Source: Malania oleifera (lineage: Eukaryota; Streptophyta; Magnoliopsida; Santalales; Ximeniaceae). Taken from it: DNA of 64,000 nt. Shown here one piece after another: positions 1 to 10,361 of this stretch; position 1 is the stretch's first letter, and the number at the start of each line of letters is the position of its first letter. The stretch covers positions 88,023,191 through 88,087,190 of the forward strand of contig NC_080423.1 of NCBI RefSeq assembly GCF_029873635.1. Direction: 5' to 3'. Under the pieces are notes generated by a model. It saw only the letters and a list, made by a program, of their open reading frames with translations. It did not search any database and was not told the DNA's origin. Both the position numbers and the translations under genes were made by a program.

Positions 1-325
1 TTGTAATATTTCTACAATAGAGAAATATTGATTGATAGTGTCCGAGGATGTAGGCACAATTAGCCGAACCTCGTTAATTCTGGTGTTCTTCCATTTATCT
101 ATTCAGTAGTTAACTTTTGTCGGGTATAGTTGCAGTAATATATTGTGTTAATTACATGTCTAAGGAAAATTCTGTCTAGGAAAGAGGGATTTAAGCGGTC
201 CGTTGTGACCCCCCACTTCCCTGGGAATTTACCTGGTGTAATTTTGCACAATTATTCACTCTCTATTTACCTGTACAATTGTAACTGTGGTAAAGTTAGG
301 TGGAACAATCTTAAGTTTCACAACA
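1..325 (+). repeat. 5' LTR of copia element (partial, 3' portion)
   Basis: Window base 1 aligns with base 4707 of the downstream LTR and base 325 with 5031, without gaps. The copy ends in CA directly before a tRNA primer site. It differs from the 3' LTR at four bases, all transitions. Confidence 0.95.
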
Positions 326-327
326 AT

Positions 328-339
328 TGGTATCAGAGC
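328..339 (+). promoter_or_regulatory. Primer binding site, initiator Met tRNA type
   Basis: TGGTATCAGAGC lies two bases after the LTR end. It is the usual plant copia primer site complementary to the 3' end of initiator methionine tRNA, where minus-strand DNA synthesis would start. Confidence 0.93.
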
Positions 340-450
340 CAAGGTTATTCTTAGTATGCTCTGTGGTTGCAGCTTAGTCTAATCTTCCACATCAGAAAAG
401 TTTTCCTTGGGCTATTGGCATTCCGCATCGGCAACTATTGAATAGCATTT

Positions 451-3400
451 ATGGCAGAGATGGCAGATAGTGCAAAAGCATCCACATCAAACTCGTCTAT
501 TTTGGCAAGAACTACTGTGACAAATGCCAGATTTGCAGTGGAGATTTTTTACGGCACCGGTCATTTTGGTATGTGGCAAAGTGAGGTTCTAGACGCTCTC
601 TTTCAGTAAGGTCTAGACATTGCCATTGAAGAAGAGAAACCAAAAGATATTGAGAAGAAAGAATGGGGGACCATCAATCGGTTAGCATGTGGTACAATTC
701 GATCGTGTCTTTCAAGAGAGCAGAAGTATGCATTCTGTAAGGAAACTTCTGCAAACAAGTTGTGGAAGGCACTGAAGGAGAAGTTTTTGAAGAAAAGCTC
801 TCAAAATAAACTCCATATGAAGAAGAGACTATTTCGCTTCAGTTATGTCTTGGGTACCACTATGAATGATCATATCACCAACTTTAATAGGTTGGTTACT
901 GATCTAGTTAATCTGGATGAGACTTTTAAAGATGAAGACCTGGCTTTGATGTTGTTGGGATCCCTTCCTGAGGAGTTTGAGTTTCTTGAAACTACTCTGC
1001 TCCATGGAAAGGATAAAGTGTCTCTTGGCGAGGTTTGTGCTGCTTTGTACAGCTATGAATTGAGGAAGAAGGACAAGCTTGAAAGCACAAGTGGAGCCAA
1101 CGAGACTCTAGTAGTTCGAGGCCATTCACAAAGCCAGAATAGAAGAAAGAAGGAGAGATCCAAGTCAAGGTCTAGACCAAACAAAGATGAATATGCCTTT
1201 TGTCGGGAAAAGGGGCACTGGAAGAAAGATTGTCCGAAGCTAAAGAATAAAGGCAAACCTGATAAAGGAAAGGCCATCTCAAATGTGGCTGAGTACGAAG
1301 ATGGGAGCTCAGATCTTTCGCTTGCTGCTACGCCATCAACTAGTTCTTCGAGTATATGGCTACTAGATTCTGGGTGTAGCCATCATATGTGTCCCAATCG
1401 GGATTGGTTCTTTGATTTTAAAGAACTAGAAGGTGGAGTTGTCTACACAGCAAATGATGTCCCTCTTACCACACATGGGATTGGTTCAGTCCGCTTGAGG
1501 AATCAAGATGGATCAATCAAAATATTGACGGACGTTAGATATGTACCAAGTTTGATGAAGAATCTTATTTCTGTGGGAACCCTAGAATCAAAGGGATTCA
1601 AAGTAACAGCAGAAAACGGAGTCATGAAGATCATCTCTGGTGCACTCGTGGTAATCAAGGGAATTCGAAAGAACAATAACTTGTATCACTATCAAGGTCG
1701 TACAGTTATTGGGACGGCAGCAACAGTTTCTTCTGATGATAAAGCCATAGAAGCAACTAGGTTATGGCATATACGCTTGGGGCATGCAGGTGAAAAATCC
1801 TCGGGACTTCTTACAAATCAAGGATTATTAAAGGGAGCAAAGACCTGCAAGCTAGATTTCTGTGAACATTGCATCAAAGGGAAGCAAACAAGAGTGAAAT
1901 TTGGTACTGCAATCCATAATACCAAGGGTATTTTGGATTATGTTCACTCTGATGTGTGGGGACCTTCCAAGACAACTTCACTGGGAGGAAAACACTACTA
2001 TGTGACCTTTGTTGACGATTTTTCTCGAAGAGTATAGGTGTATACTATGAAAACTAAGGATGCAGTGTTAGGAGTCTTCCTCAAATGGAAAAATATGGTG
2101 GAAACTCAAACAAGCAGAAGGATCAAGCGCCTCCGTACAGATAATGGTGGAGAATATAGAAGTGATCCATTTCTTAAAGTCTGCGAAGATGAAGGTATTA
2201 TATGACACTTTACAGTAAGAAGTACACCACAACAGAATGGAGTGGCAGAACGTATGAATCGAACATTGTTGGAGAAGGTTCGGTGTATGCTATCCAATGC
2301 TGGGTTGGGTAGAGAATTTTGGGCTGAGGCTGTAACATATGCCTGCCACCTCATCAACCGCCTACCATCTACTGCTATTTGTGGTAAAACACCATTAGAG
2401 AAATGGTTTGGAAAGCCTGCTACAGATTATGATTCCTTACATGTATTTGGTTCCACTGCCTACTATCATGTCAAGGAATCAAAGCTGGATCTGAGGGCTA
2501 AGAAAGCAATCTTTATGGGAATCACCTCTGGAGTAAAGGGATATCGTCTTTGGTGTCCAGAGACAAAGAAAATAATCTTTAGCAGGGATGTTACCTTTAA
2601 TGAATCCACTTTTTTAAAGGTGACAACAGAAAGTGTTGAGCAAAAAGATGGTGCTCCAAAACAGGTGGAGTTTGATAGAAGAATTGTTTACCCAGAAAAT
2701 GAAGACTCTCCTATGGTAGAAGAAGAGTCGCCTGTAGAAGAGGTTTCAACCCAAGAACCTCCACAGCAACATGAATCTATTGCATTGAGTAAGCCAAAGA
2801 GAAAAATTAGAAAGCCTGCTCGCTTTGTTGACATGGTGGCTTACGCATCTCCAATTGCAAACGATGATACTCCTGTTACTTACAATGAAGCAATCCAAAG
2901 TTCGGAAGAAGAAAAGTGGAGGGAAGCCATGAATGAAGAAATGCAGTCCCTTCATAAGAATCGAACATGGAAGCTTGTTAGTCTTCCGAAGGGAAAGAAG
3001 GCAATTGGGTGTAAATGGGTATATACAAAGAAAGATGGATTTCCTGACAAGAATAGTGTTCGCTACAAAGCAAGGTTGGTGGCTAAAGGCTATGCACAAA
3101 CGGAGGGTATTGATTACAATGAGGTATTTTCTCCAGTAGTAAAACATTCCTCCATAAGAATCTTATTGGCTTTGGTAGCAAAATTGGATATGGAACTAGT
3201 TCAATTAGATGTAAAAACTGCATTTTTACATGGAGACTTGGAAGAGGAAATCTACATGACTCAGCCAGGAGGTTTCAAAGTTGCTGGAAAAGAAAATATG
3301 GTGTGCAAACTTGAAAAATCGTTGTATGGATTAAAGCAATCCCCAAGGCAGTGGTACAAACGATTTGACAAGTTTATGATGGGGCAAAAGTACAGAAGAA

Positions 3401-4449
3401 GTAAATATGATCACTGTGTGTATTTTTGCAAGCTACAAGATAGATCTTTCATATATCTTCTTCTTTATGTTGATGATATGTTGATAGCCTCCAAAAGTCA
3501 AACAGAAATTGACAAACTAAAGGCTCCATTGAATAGGGAGTTTGAGATGAAAGATCTAGGCGAAGCAAAGAAAATTCTCGGTATGGAGATAAGTAGAGAT
3601 AAGAAATTAGGGAGGCTTTATTTGACTCAAAAACAATATTTGAGAAAAGTACTGAAGCGTTTTGGTATGGATGAGAAGTCAAAACCTGTTAGTACTCCGC
3701 TTGCTCCTCATTTCAAGTTGAATGCATCTATGTTTCCAAAAACTGAAGCAGAACGAGAATACATGTCAAAAGTACCGTATTCAAGTGCTGTTGGTAGCTT
3801 GATGTATGCCATGGTGTGTACAAGGCCAGATATTTCACAAGTCGTTGGAGTTGTGAGCAGGTATATGCATGATCCTGGAAAGGAACATTGGCAAGCTGTG
3901 AAATGGATTCTACGATACATTTTGTATACGGTAGATGTTGGACTAATATTTAAGCAGGATAAGCTAGATGATCATAGTATTGTTGGATACTGTGATTCCA
4001 ACTACGCTGGTGATTTGGATAAGCGTCGGTCAACTACTGGCTATGTTTTTACTCTTGCAAAAGCGCCAGTTAGTTGGAGGTCTACCTTACAGTCAACAGT
4101 TGCTTTGTCCACTACAGAGGCAGAGTATATGGCAGTCACAGAGGCTGTGAAGGAGGCAATTTGGTTTCAAGGATTGATGAAAGATTTGGGAATTGAACAG
4201 AAGCACATCAAGGTGCATTGTGATAGCCAAAGTGCTATCCATCTAGTAAAGAACCAAGTCTACCATTCAAGGACAAAGCACATCGACGTTCGATATCACT
4301 TTGTTCGAGAAATTCTGAAAGAATGTGGAGTAGTAATCCAGAAGATTCGAACCACTGAGAATCCTGCTGATATGATGACAAAAGTGGTAACTGTGGTCAA
4401 GTTTCAACATTGTCAAAAATTGAAAGATTTGCGCTACAAGCGCGTTTGA
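451..4449 (+). pseudogene. Copia gag-pol polyprotein with three in-frame stops
   Basis: One frame runs from the ATG at 451 to the TGA at 4447-4449, broken only by stops at 607-609 (TAA), 2035-2037 (TAG) and 2203-2205 (TGA). No frameshift was seen. In order it shows: a gag domain; a zinc-knuckle region near 1192 whose first Cys position is Tyr (YAFC...GH...C); an aspartic protease core (LLDSGCSHHM, near 1370); the GAG-pre-integrase HHCC region (LWHIRLGH ... CEHC); an integrase core with D, D and E motifs flanking the second and third stops; reverse transcriptase with LYVDDM (near 3470); and RNase H with GYCDSNYAGD and TEAEYMAV. The part from 2242 to the end is fully open, 735 residues. Each stop fits one C-to-T or G-to-A change, as expected of methylated, silenced DNA. 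It is probably non-autonomous now. Confidence 0.93.
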
Positions 4450-4495
4450 AGACATTATGGAATCTATGAGAGATGTTCAGAGATGGAATTTCGCC

Positions 4496-4507
4496 AAGGT
4501 GGAGATT
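4496..4507 (+). promoter_or_regulatory. Polypurine tract of copia element
   Basis: The purine-rich AAGGTGGAGATT directly abuts the TG start of the 3' LTR, where plus-strand priming is expected. Confidence 0.75.
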
Positions 4508-5031
4508 TGTTGAAATATGGCTTATTCTAGAAGCCTACCATTGCCATTGAAGTCTTCAATGGTGGGCTAATTTTTCAAAGGTAGGTGATTAGTGGTTGTA
4601 ATAGTGGTTTTTCCTAACCTATATAAACCCATCACCTCCATTTGTATTCTCATCCCCAAAATTACCTACTTCTCTCTTAGGCACATTCTCTCTTCTCTCT
4701 CTCATTTTGTAATATTTCTACAATAGAGAAATATTGATTGATAGTGTCCGAGGATGTAGGCACAATTAGCCGAACCTCGTTAATTCTAGTGTTCTTCCGT
4801 TTATCTATTCAGTAGTTAACTTTTGTCGGGTATAGTTGTAGTAATATATTGTGTTAATTACATGTCTAAGGAAAATTCTGTCTAGGAAAGAGGGATTTAA
4901 GCGGTCCGTTGTGACCCCCCACTTCCCTGGGAATTTACCTGGTGTAATTTTGCACAATTATTCACTCTCTATTTACCTGTACAATTGTAACTGTGGTAAA
5001 GTTAGGTGGAACAATCTCAAGTTTCACAACA
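4508..5031 (+). repeat. 3' LTR of copia element (524 bp)
   Basis: Starts TGTTGAAATATGG and ends TTCACAACA, a TG...CA LTR. TATATAAA at 4620-4627 is a likely TATA box of the LTR promoter. Its last 325 bases match the window start. Confidence 0.94.
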
Positions 5032-5036
5032 TCCTC
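5032..5036. repeat. Probable 3' target site duplication of copia insertion (TCCTC)
   Basis: These are the five bases after the 3' LTR. On the minus strand they are part of the CGA GGA codons of the interrupted thymidylate synthase frame. The partner copy should lie left of the window, so the duplication is predicted, not confirmed. Confidence 0.6.
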
Positions 5037-6037
5037 GCCAAAATACTTTCTTAGTTGTAATAAGAGAAAAAGTTTTGCGCAGATTGAATCGCATCTAGCA
5101 ATCAAATTTGGAGAGCGTACCAATACCTATTTTGTCATCCTTTCAGAGCACCATTTGAGATGATTTCTTGAACCAAATCTAGATACAAGTACTCCTCATG
5201 TCTCTCAAAAATCATCTTAGGCAGGAAAGAGAAGTTCTTTACCTCAAGCTTCAAAGAATCTGACCTAGTATCAACTATCACACCATTGTCCTGGCTCGCA
5301 TGTTCAACTCTGAAACTCCTCACACGAACATAAGTATTGAAGGAATATCGAATATTGTTTTCCACAACCGGAAAGGACGAGTACCATGGCTGAAAAATAG
5401 AGCAATCGATAGCAGGGATGAAAGTGTCGCATTCAATGTCCATCTCAAATTTAGTAATGTGGATAGCATCACATCCCGGTGCATTGAGATATTCACTTAA
5501 TATCTGGCCACCTCCTATAACAAACACTTTTTTAATTGACAGAGAGTAAGGAGATGCTGCTAATAACTCTAAACCAGAAGCCATGCTTCCACATACTACA
5601 ACATTCTCTACACTTGTAATATCAAAACGAGTTAGAATGGCATTGAGGCGACCAGCTAGAGGCAAATCCTTAAGGGGAATGTTCTCCCATGTTTTTCTAC
5701 CCATTATGACTGCATTCTGTTTCACAGGATCGGACGTAGTCACAGTAACATCCTTGGAAATTTTCAGGTCAGAAGGCAATCTCCGAGGTAATTTCCCATC
5801 CTTACCAATACCCATATTTTAAGCCGCAACTACGACGACTTGGTAAATCCTCTGCACATCAGGTTGGGTACTACCATTGCCGTCGAGAAGACTCGCACCC
5901 GCGTTACCACCCATAGTTGAATACAGAGCCCTAAAACTTACAGATGATGACTCAAAACCAAGAATGCACAACCTGCTTTTGGGGAGATGAAGTCGAACAA
6001 GTTGCAGAATCGGACGTGGAGTGGACAAAATCTTCAA
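5032..6037 (-). pseudogene. DHFR-TS: Broken DHFR-TS (dihydrofolate reductase-thymidylate synthase), truncated by copia insertion
   Basis: In plants this bifunctional enzyme makes dTMP and regenerates tetrahydrofolate. The minus strand reads as its N-terminal part: a leader (possible start at 6037, or internal ATG near 5913), RIYQVVVVAA, a TAA stop at 5819-5821, then MGIGKDGKLP...LPSDLK, VIMGRKTWENIP, VFVIGGGQI, ECDTFIPAID, WYSSFPVVENNIRYSF and the linker LVQEIISNGAL. A one-base insertion (CC at 5139-5140) shifts the frame into the TS part (DDKIGIGTLSKF, TAG at 5095-5097, MRFNLRK, TTKKVFWRG), where the copia LTR begins. The conserved Trp after GKDGKLP is Arg, and about three residues are missing after ILTR. 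No intron interrupts about 270 codons, although plant DHFR-TS genes as I recall them have several, so a processed copy is likely. The remaining TS part should lie left of the window. Confidence 0.9.
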
Positions 6038-6227
6038 TCAACTGCAGGCGAAATGAGGAGTGATTCTTGCTCCGAGCAAGTAGTGGGAGCAAATGGCTAA
6101 GGCGATCGAGAAGGACTGGGAGAGAGATGGAGATTTTAGGGTTTGAAACTCCACATTTAAGGAGGCGAATAACAGTGGTAGAGTGAGAAACAAGCAGCCG
6201 AAAACCATTCTCCCCAAAGTCGCGAAC

Positions 6228-6251
6228 AGAGAGAGAGAGAGAGAGAGAGAA
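6228..6251. repeat. (GA)n microsatellite
   Basis: An uninterrupted GA run upstream of the DHFR-TS pseudogene. On the minus strand it is CT-rich, as is common in plant 5' leaders. Confidence 0.95.
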
Positions 6252-6270
6252 AGCATGATGGAGATGGAAT

Positions 6271-6561
6271 TTAACAAAGGAGAGGTGGTTCGAAGGTCTG
6301 CTGGAGGAACTCCTGGAGCGTCTCGACGAAGAGGTTGAGGCTCTGCACCGGTGGCACGTACAGCGTCGGAGGAATCGTCGAGAAGGCAATTGCGAACAGC
6401 AGCTCCATCATCGGATCGGCGCAGTCGGCGATGGTGATCCGCAGAGACTGAGCAATCGAGCGAGAGAGACAAAGATCGGGATTCACGTACGAGGGAAAAA
6501 TTAGCCTTCTTCTTCTTCTTCTTTGATTGGAAGTGAGATTGAAAGGGAAGATCAATGGCAA
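6271..6561 (-). CDS. Small hypothetical protein or first-exon fragment, unrecognised
   Basis: A 96-residue minus-strand frame whose second half looks like real protein: SLRITIADCADPMMELLFAIAF, then STIPPTLYVPPVQSLNLFVE and TLQEFLQQTF. This part is locally GC-rich against AT-rich surroundings. The first half is low complexity (an Arg run encoded by CTT repeats), so translation may instead begin at the MMELL methionines near 6410. The frame ends about 20 bases before the GA microsatellite and could be a coding exon whose donor I cannot place. It lies upstream of the DHFR-TS pseudogene on the same strand. I have a vague impression of small uncharacterised plant proteins with LYVPP.RSLNLFVET but cannot name a family. 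Confidence 0.35.
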   Translation of the reverse strand: MPLIFPFNLTSNQRRRRRRLIFPSYVNPDLCLSRSIAQSLRITIADCADPMMELLFAIAFSTIPPTLYVPPVQSLNLFVETLQEFLQQTFEPPLLC

Positions 6562-7440
6562 TTTGGTTTTGGACTTCTAGTTTGGAAATTGTCTCTGGTT
6601 TTATGAAGACAAATTTTGATAAAAAAAAAAAAAGACAAAAAAAACAGAGGGAAAAACAGAGTGGCTGGTTGCTGCGGGAATAGGAGTGGGAGAGAGAGAA
6701 AATCGAGTTCCTAACCAAGGAAACAAAACAAAACAACAATAACGCACACACTGGATCAGGATCTTCAAAATCCAACGATAACGCAACCCCGAATCGAAAA
6801 GAGAAACCCAAAAGCTCAAACAACAACATATCAAAATTCAAAACAAGGGAAGAAGAGGGGGAGATCGCGAAGCCATACCTAAGCATCAACTATGAGAAAA
6901 TTTCCTTCGCCTACTGCGTAGCTGAAGTATAACTGGTGATGCACGCGAGAGGTCTCAACGGTAATGTTCGAATTCTTGCAAGAAGAATGTGATAGTGAGG
7001 GAGATCGAGCAGCCGTGAGATGAATGCCGTGAACAGGTGATGTTGGTGCCGCGCTACTTACAATTACCGGTGAGGCTATGATGGTGAGGGGTTATGGTGA
7101 CTGGTCTGAGAGTCTGGAAGCTGTGAGGGAGATGGGGATGGTGATAGAAGCGTGGTTGGGAGGATCTGGGCGAGGGTGATGGAGAGATGAGAGAGCCGAG
7201 AGCCAAAAAATTTGCAGTTCCCCCCCTCATTTGCTCTGCGCACTTGCCCTTTATAGGGACCCTGCAGGTGGAGAATGGTGCAATAGAAAGGTTCTTTCTC
7301 TGCATTCTGTTCCTTTATTGCAACCGTGAGGTTGTGTGTGTACGAGGCACGTGACTCCGGCTACATTTCTTTGAGTTTTATTTGTTTTTTCTTTATATGT
7401 TTTTATTGCCCAATTTTTACCCCTAGGAAGAGAGATTCGA
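6562..7440. other. No gene identified; mixed GA-rich and GC-moderate sequence
   Basis: It contains an A-run (6620-6632), GA-rich stretches and several short frames on the minus strand without recognisable protein motifs. It may be old promoter or leader DNA of the neighbouring minus-strand sequences. Confidence 0.4.
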
Positions 7441-7865
7441 TTTTTTAAAAGGCTTGATTCCTGAAAATCGGAGGACTCGAACCCGACATAATTAGAATAC
7501 TGGGACTCACTTAAGACTTAACAGGACTCGATCAACATTCCTGGGCTCGATTAAAATACGTCGGGATTCAATTAAAATGCCGAGGCTTGATTGAAACTCA
7601 AAGGGGCTCAATTAAAAATCCAAGGCTCGATTGAAACTCATCGGGACACAATTAAAATGTCGAAACTCAATTAAAGACACCATGACTCAATTAAGAACAC
7701 TGGTAATCGATTAAAATACGAGGACTAGGTCAAATTTCCCTGGGACTTCAAAATTCATCGAGTCTCAGTTAGAAATCCAGGGTTCGATTAAAATTCACCG
7801 GGACTCAAAAATTCATTGGGATTCAAGAATTCATCAGGATACAATCAGATCCTCCCATTCGTGAT
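7440..7865. repeat. Degenerate ~20-25 bp tandem repeat (GGACTCAATTAAAAT type)
   Basis: Variants of GACTCAATTAAAATxCxxxGG recur about every 20-25 bases for over 400 bases, for example near 7510, 7560, 7585, 7610, 7640, 7665, 7685, 7790 and 7800. Unit length and sequence drift, so this is an old array. It has no coding potential and ends just left of retroelement A. Confidence 0.8.
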
Positions 7866-10361
7866 TCAAGTCAATTTTTGATACACCGTATCTCCTCAAA
7901 ATAGCCTAGTTAAAATTGGAGTGTCGACACATAAATTTCAAAATAAACATTGTAATTCAATTATATCCAGAAAAAAACACTAAGATATTTCAAGTTGAGA
8001 ATTTTAAGTTCAGCTTAATATGCATCTACATAAAGCATATGTACATTAATCTTCTCCCCCTAAACCAAGGAGTATATCATTTTACTCATTAATCTTCTCC
8101 CCCTATTAGCATCAGCAAAAGGGTTAAGTTAAATGAAAATTTTTTTTAAAAAAAAATTTCTTACCTTTAAAAGGATAACTCCCCCTTTTTGAAAAACTCC
8201 CCCCCCCCCCTTTTTGCCATTTAAACTCATACACATTGTAGACTATGCAATTTTAAAAAAATATCTCTCCCCCTTTTTATCTCAAAAATAATTTCTCACC
8301 CCTTTAGATCTAAAATAATTTTGCTCTAGTACATTCCGAAAAGAAATATAACTAGAAAGATTAATTATACAGACTTTAATTATATCAATGCATTTTAAAA
8401 CAAGATCATATAGTTAACTCAAGAAACTTGTGGTAAAGCAATATATTTTTCATTTAGAGCATTAAATAGGATCATCATAATTGAGTACATGCCACAAAAA
8501 GTTTAATGCACATCTAAACATAAAATACTGGTGAGCATAATAAGATAAGAAATAATTTTCAGAAAGCTCCCCCTATAAGTTTGAATATTTGCTTAGATGA
8601 AATGAAATGCTTATATTTATCAATGATTAATTTCACTAATCATACCAAGCAGTATAAGCAATTATTCCTAAACTTTAGAACAACTATACTGGATATAAAC
8701 TAATTCATTTCTCACAAACAGTCAGTATAGTTATCCTTTTTTGACCACATTAATTTATATAACCAATAATAGTTTATGATACTAGATACTTACTACCCAT
8801 TAAAGAGATTCGATTGTTTAACACAATATGAATGGTAAGTTGTGGTGTTGCATTTGCATATGCATATGGACATAAGCAAAGTAAGATCATGAGAACATCT
8901 AATTTATATAATCATGAAAGAGAGATGCTCCCCCTCAATTATGCACTTATCATCGTCTTATGTCTTTTTTTTTTTTTTAAATCATTCTTCACTAGTTTAG
9001 CCGAGTGTTCTAAAATTTTCAATGATTTATACTTGGCTATACCTGCTTTGATTTAGAAGACCAAAAAGTCATAAACAATTCTTCTTCAGGGTTATAAGCC
9101 CATATCGTTTCTTTTCTTATGGATCTCAACGCGTAGGTTTTCTAGTCATTTGCATTTTCATATAGATTGAAAACTATTACAAATAACTTAGTCATTCAAC
9201 ATATTCAAAAAAAAAACTTTTAATAGATTTGATTTGAGGTTTAAGAGCTTGTATAGTGAGATTGAACAAATACTCTTAACAATTTAATTATTATTAAGTT
9301 CAGAAGAATATTCATTATGAGTGGACAATATTCAAAATATTTTGTGGAAGCGAATATATCCAACTACTTAGGCAAAGAACAATTTGGGAGAATATTAATT
9401 TTTGAATACTACTCTTTGGGTATTTCTGATTATCCCACCATTGGATGGTATCCCACAAGTATGATCTCAATTTTAAGTAAGGGAATGAGCCAAGGATAGA
9501 TGAATCTTTACCGGATATGATCATGGTATGGTAAAGATTTCTTATGGAGGAAATAACTTAATTATAAATCAAAATTAGGGAATTTTACATTTTAAGCACA
9601 AAGGAAATATTTATTAAAAATGTCTTGATAAACAATTTGATTCCTTTAGAGAATGCCCCTGATTTGATTATAACAAGATGTCTTTTAATAAGCACTTAAT
9701 AGATATGGAATTTATGATTATTAGTTCTTGTGACTAGAGTGATGACTGATTTAGGCATTTAAGGCTCCAAGGATGAGTTTAGGATTAAATGATGCTTAGT
9801 ATATGATTTATATCCTAAGGCTCAGTCTTATGCAATGGACAAGATCTACTTAACTTAAGATTTTAATATTTAAGCATGGATTAAGCAATAAGAATTATTC
9901 GCTAAACAACGAAGCTTTAATCCATTTGGAAGTGGATTTATTCTTCAATATTATGATTTATGTTACTCATTGTAAAGGTATAAGGTTCCTGATATTTTAG
10001 CTAGTTAAGCCCTCAACCTTTTACTTTGAACAAATCGAAATTAGCATGCTTTAACCAATATTTTATATCTTACTCGATCATTATATATATATTCCGTAAG
10101 TTTAGATTGGATAAATTACTTATAAGAAATCATATTGACTTGCTTTTCCAAGATTCTTAGTATTTAAAATTTTATATAGTAAGTGCATACACTAATTTTT
10201 GACTTTTTAGACACTAACCATTTCTAAGCTTTTAGTCGTCACCTACCCTATAACCAGTCATAAGAACAAAGAAAGAATTAAATGATCATGTAATTCCAAT
10301 TGGAACCTTTCTTGATTACCTATGTCATTTTCTTGTCTTTGTCTTAGACACCTCTAAATGG

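Larger units (their letters stand above)
1..5031 (+). mobile_element. Ty1/copia LTR retrotransposon (Tork/TNT1-like), 5' end cut by window
   Basis: Everything from the window start to 5031 is one copia element: partial 5' LTR, primer binding site, gag-pol, polypurine tract and complete 3' LTR. The 3' LTR is 524 bp, so about 199 bases of the 5' LTR lie left of the window. The 325 shared LTR bases differ at only four positions, all transitions, so the insertion is recent. The domain order protease, integrase, reverse transcriptase, RNase H defines copia. The gag and pol wording resembles the TNT1-94/Tork lineage, by recognition only. It is inserted in a DHFR-TS pseudogene. Confidence 0.95.

Noticed and set aside
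145-354. 69-residue frame at the left edge, repeated at 4851
   Set aside because: Both copies lie within the copia LTR and are non-coding LTR sequence.
5300-5822. Plus-strand frames of 66 and 79 residues
   Set aside because: They are antisense to the DHFR-TS pseudogene, which has clear protein similarity on the minus strand.
7440-7865. CRISPR-like or gene-regulatory array
   Set aside because: Unit length and sequence drift continuously, there are no unique spacers, and the context is eukaryotic.
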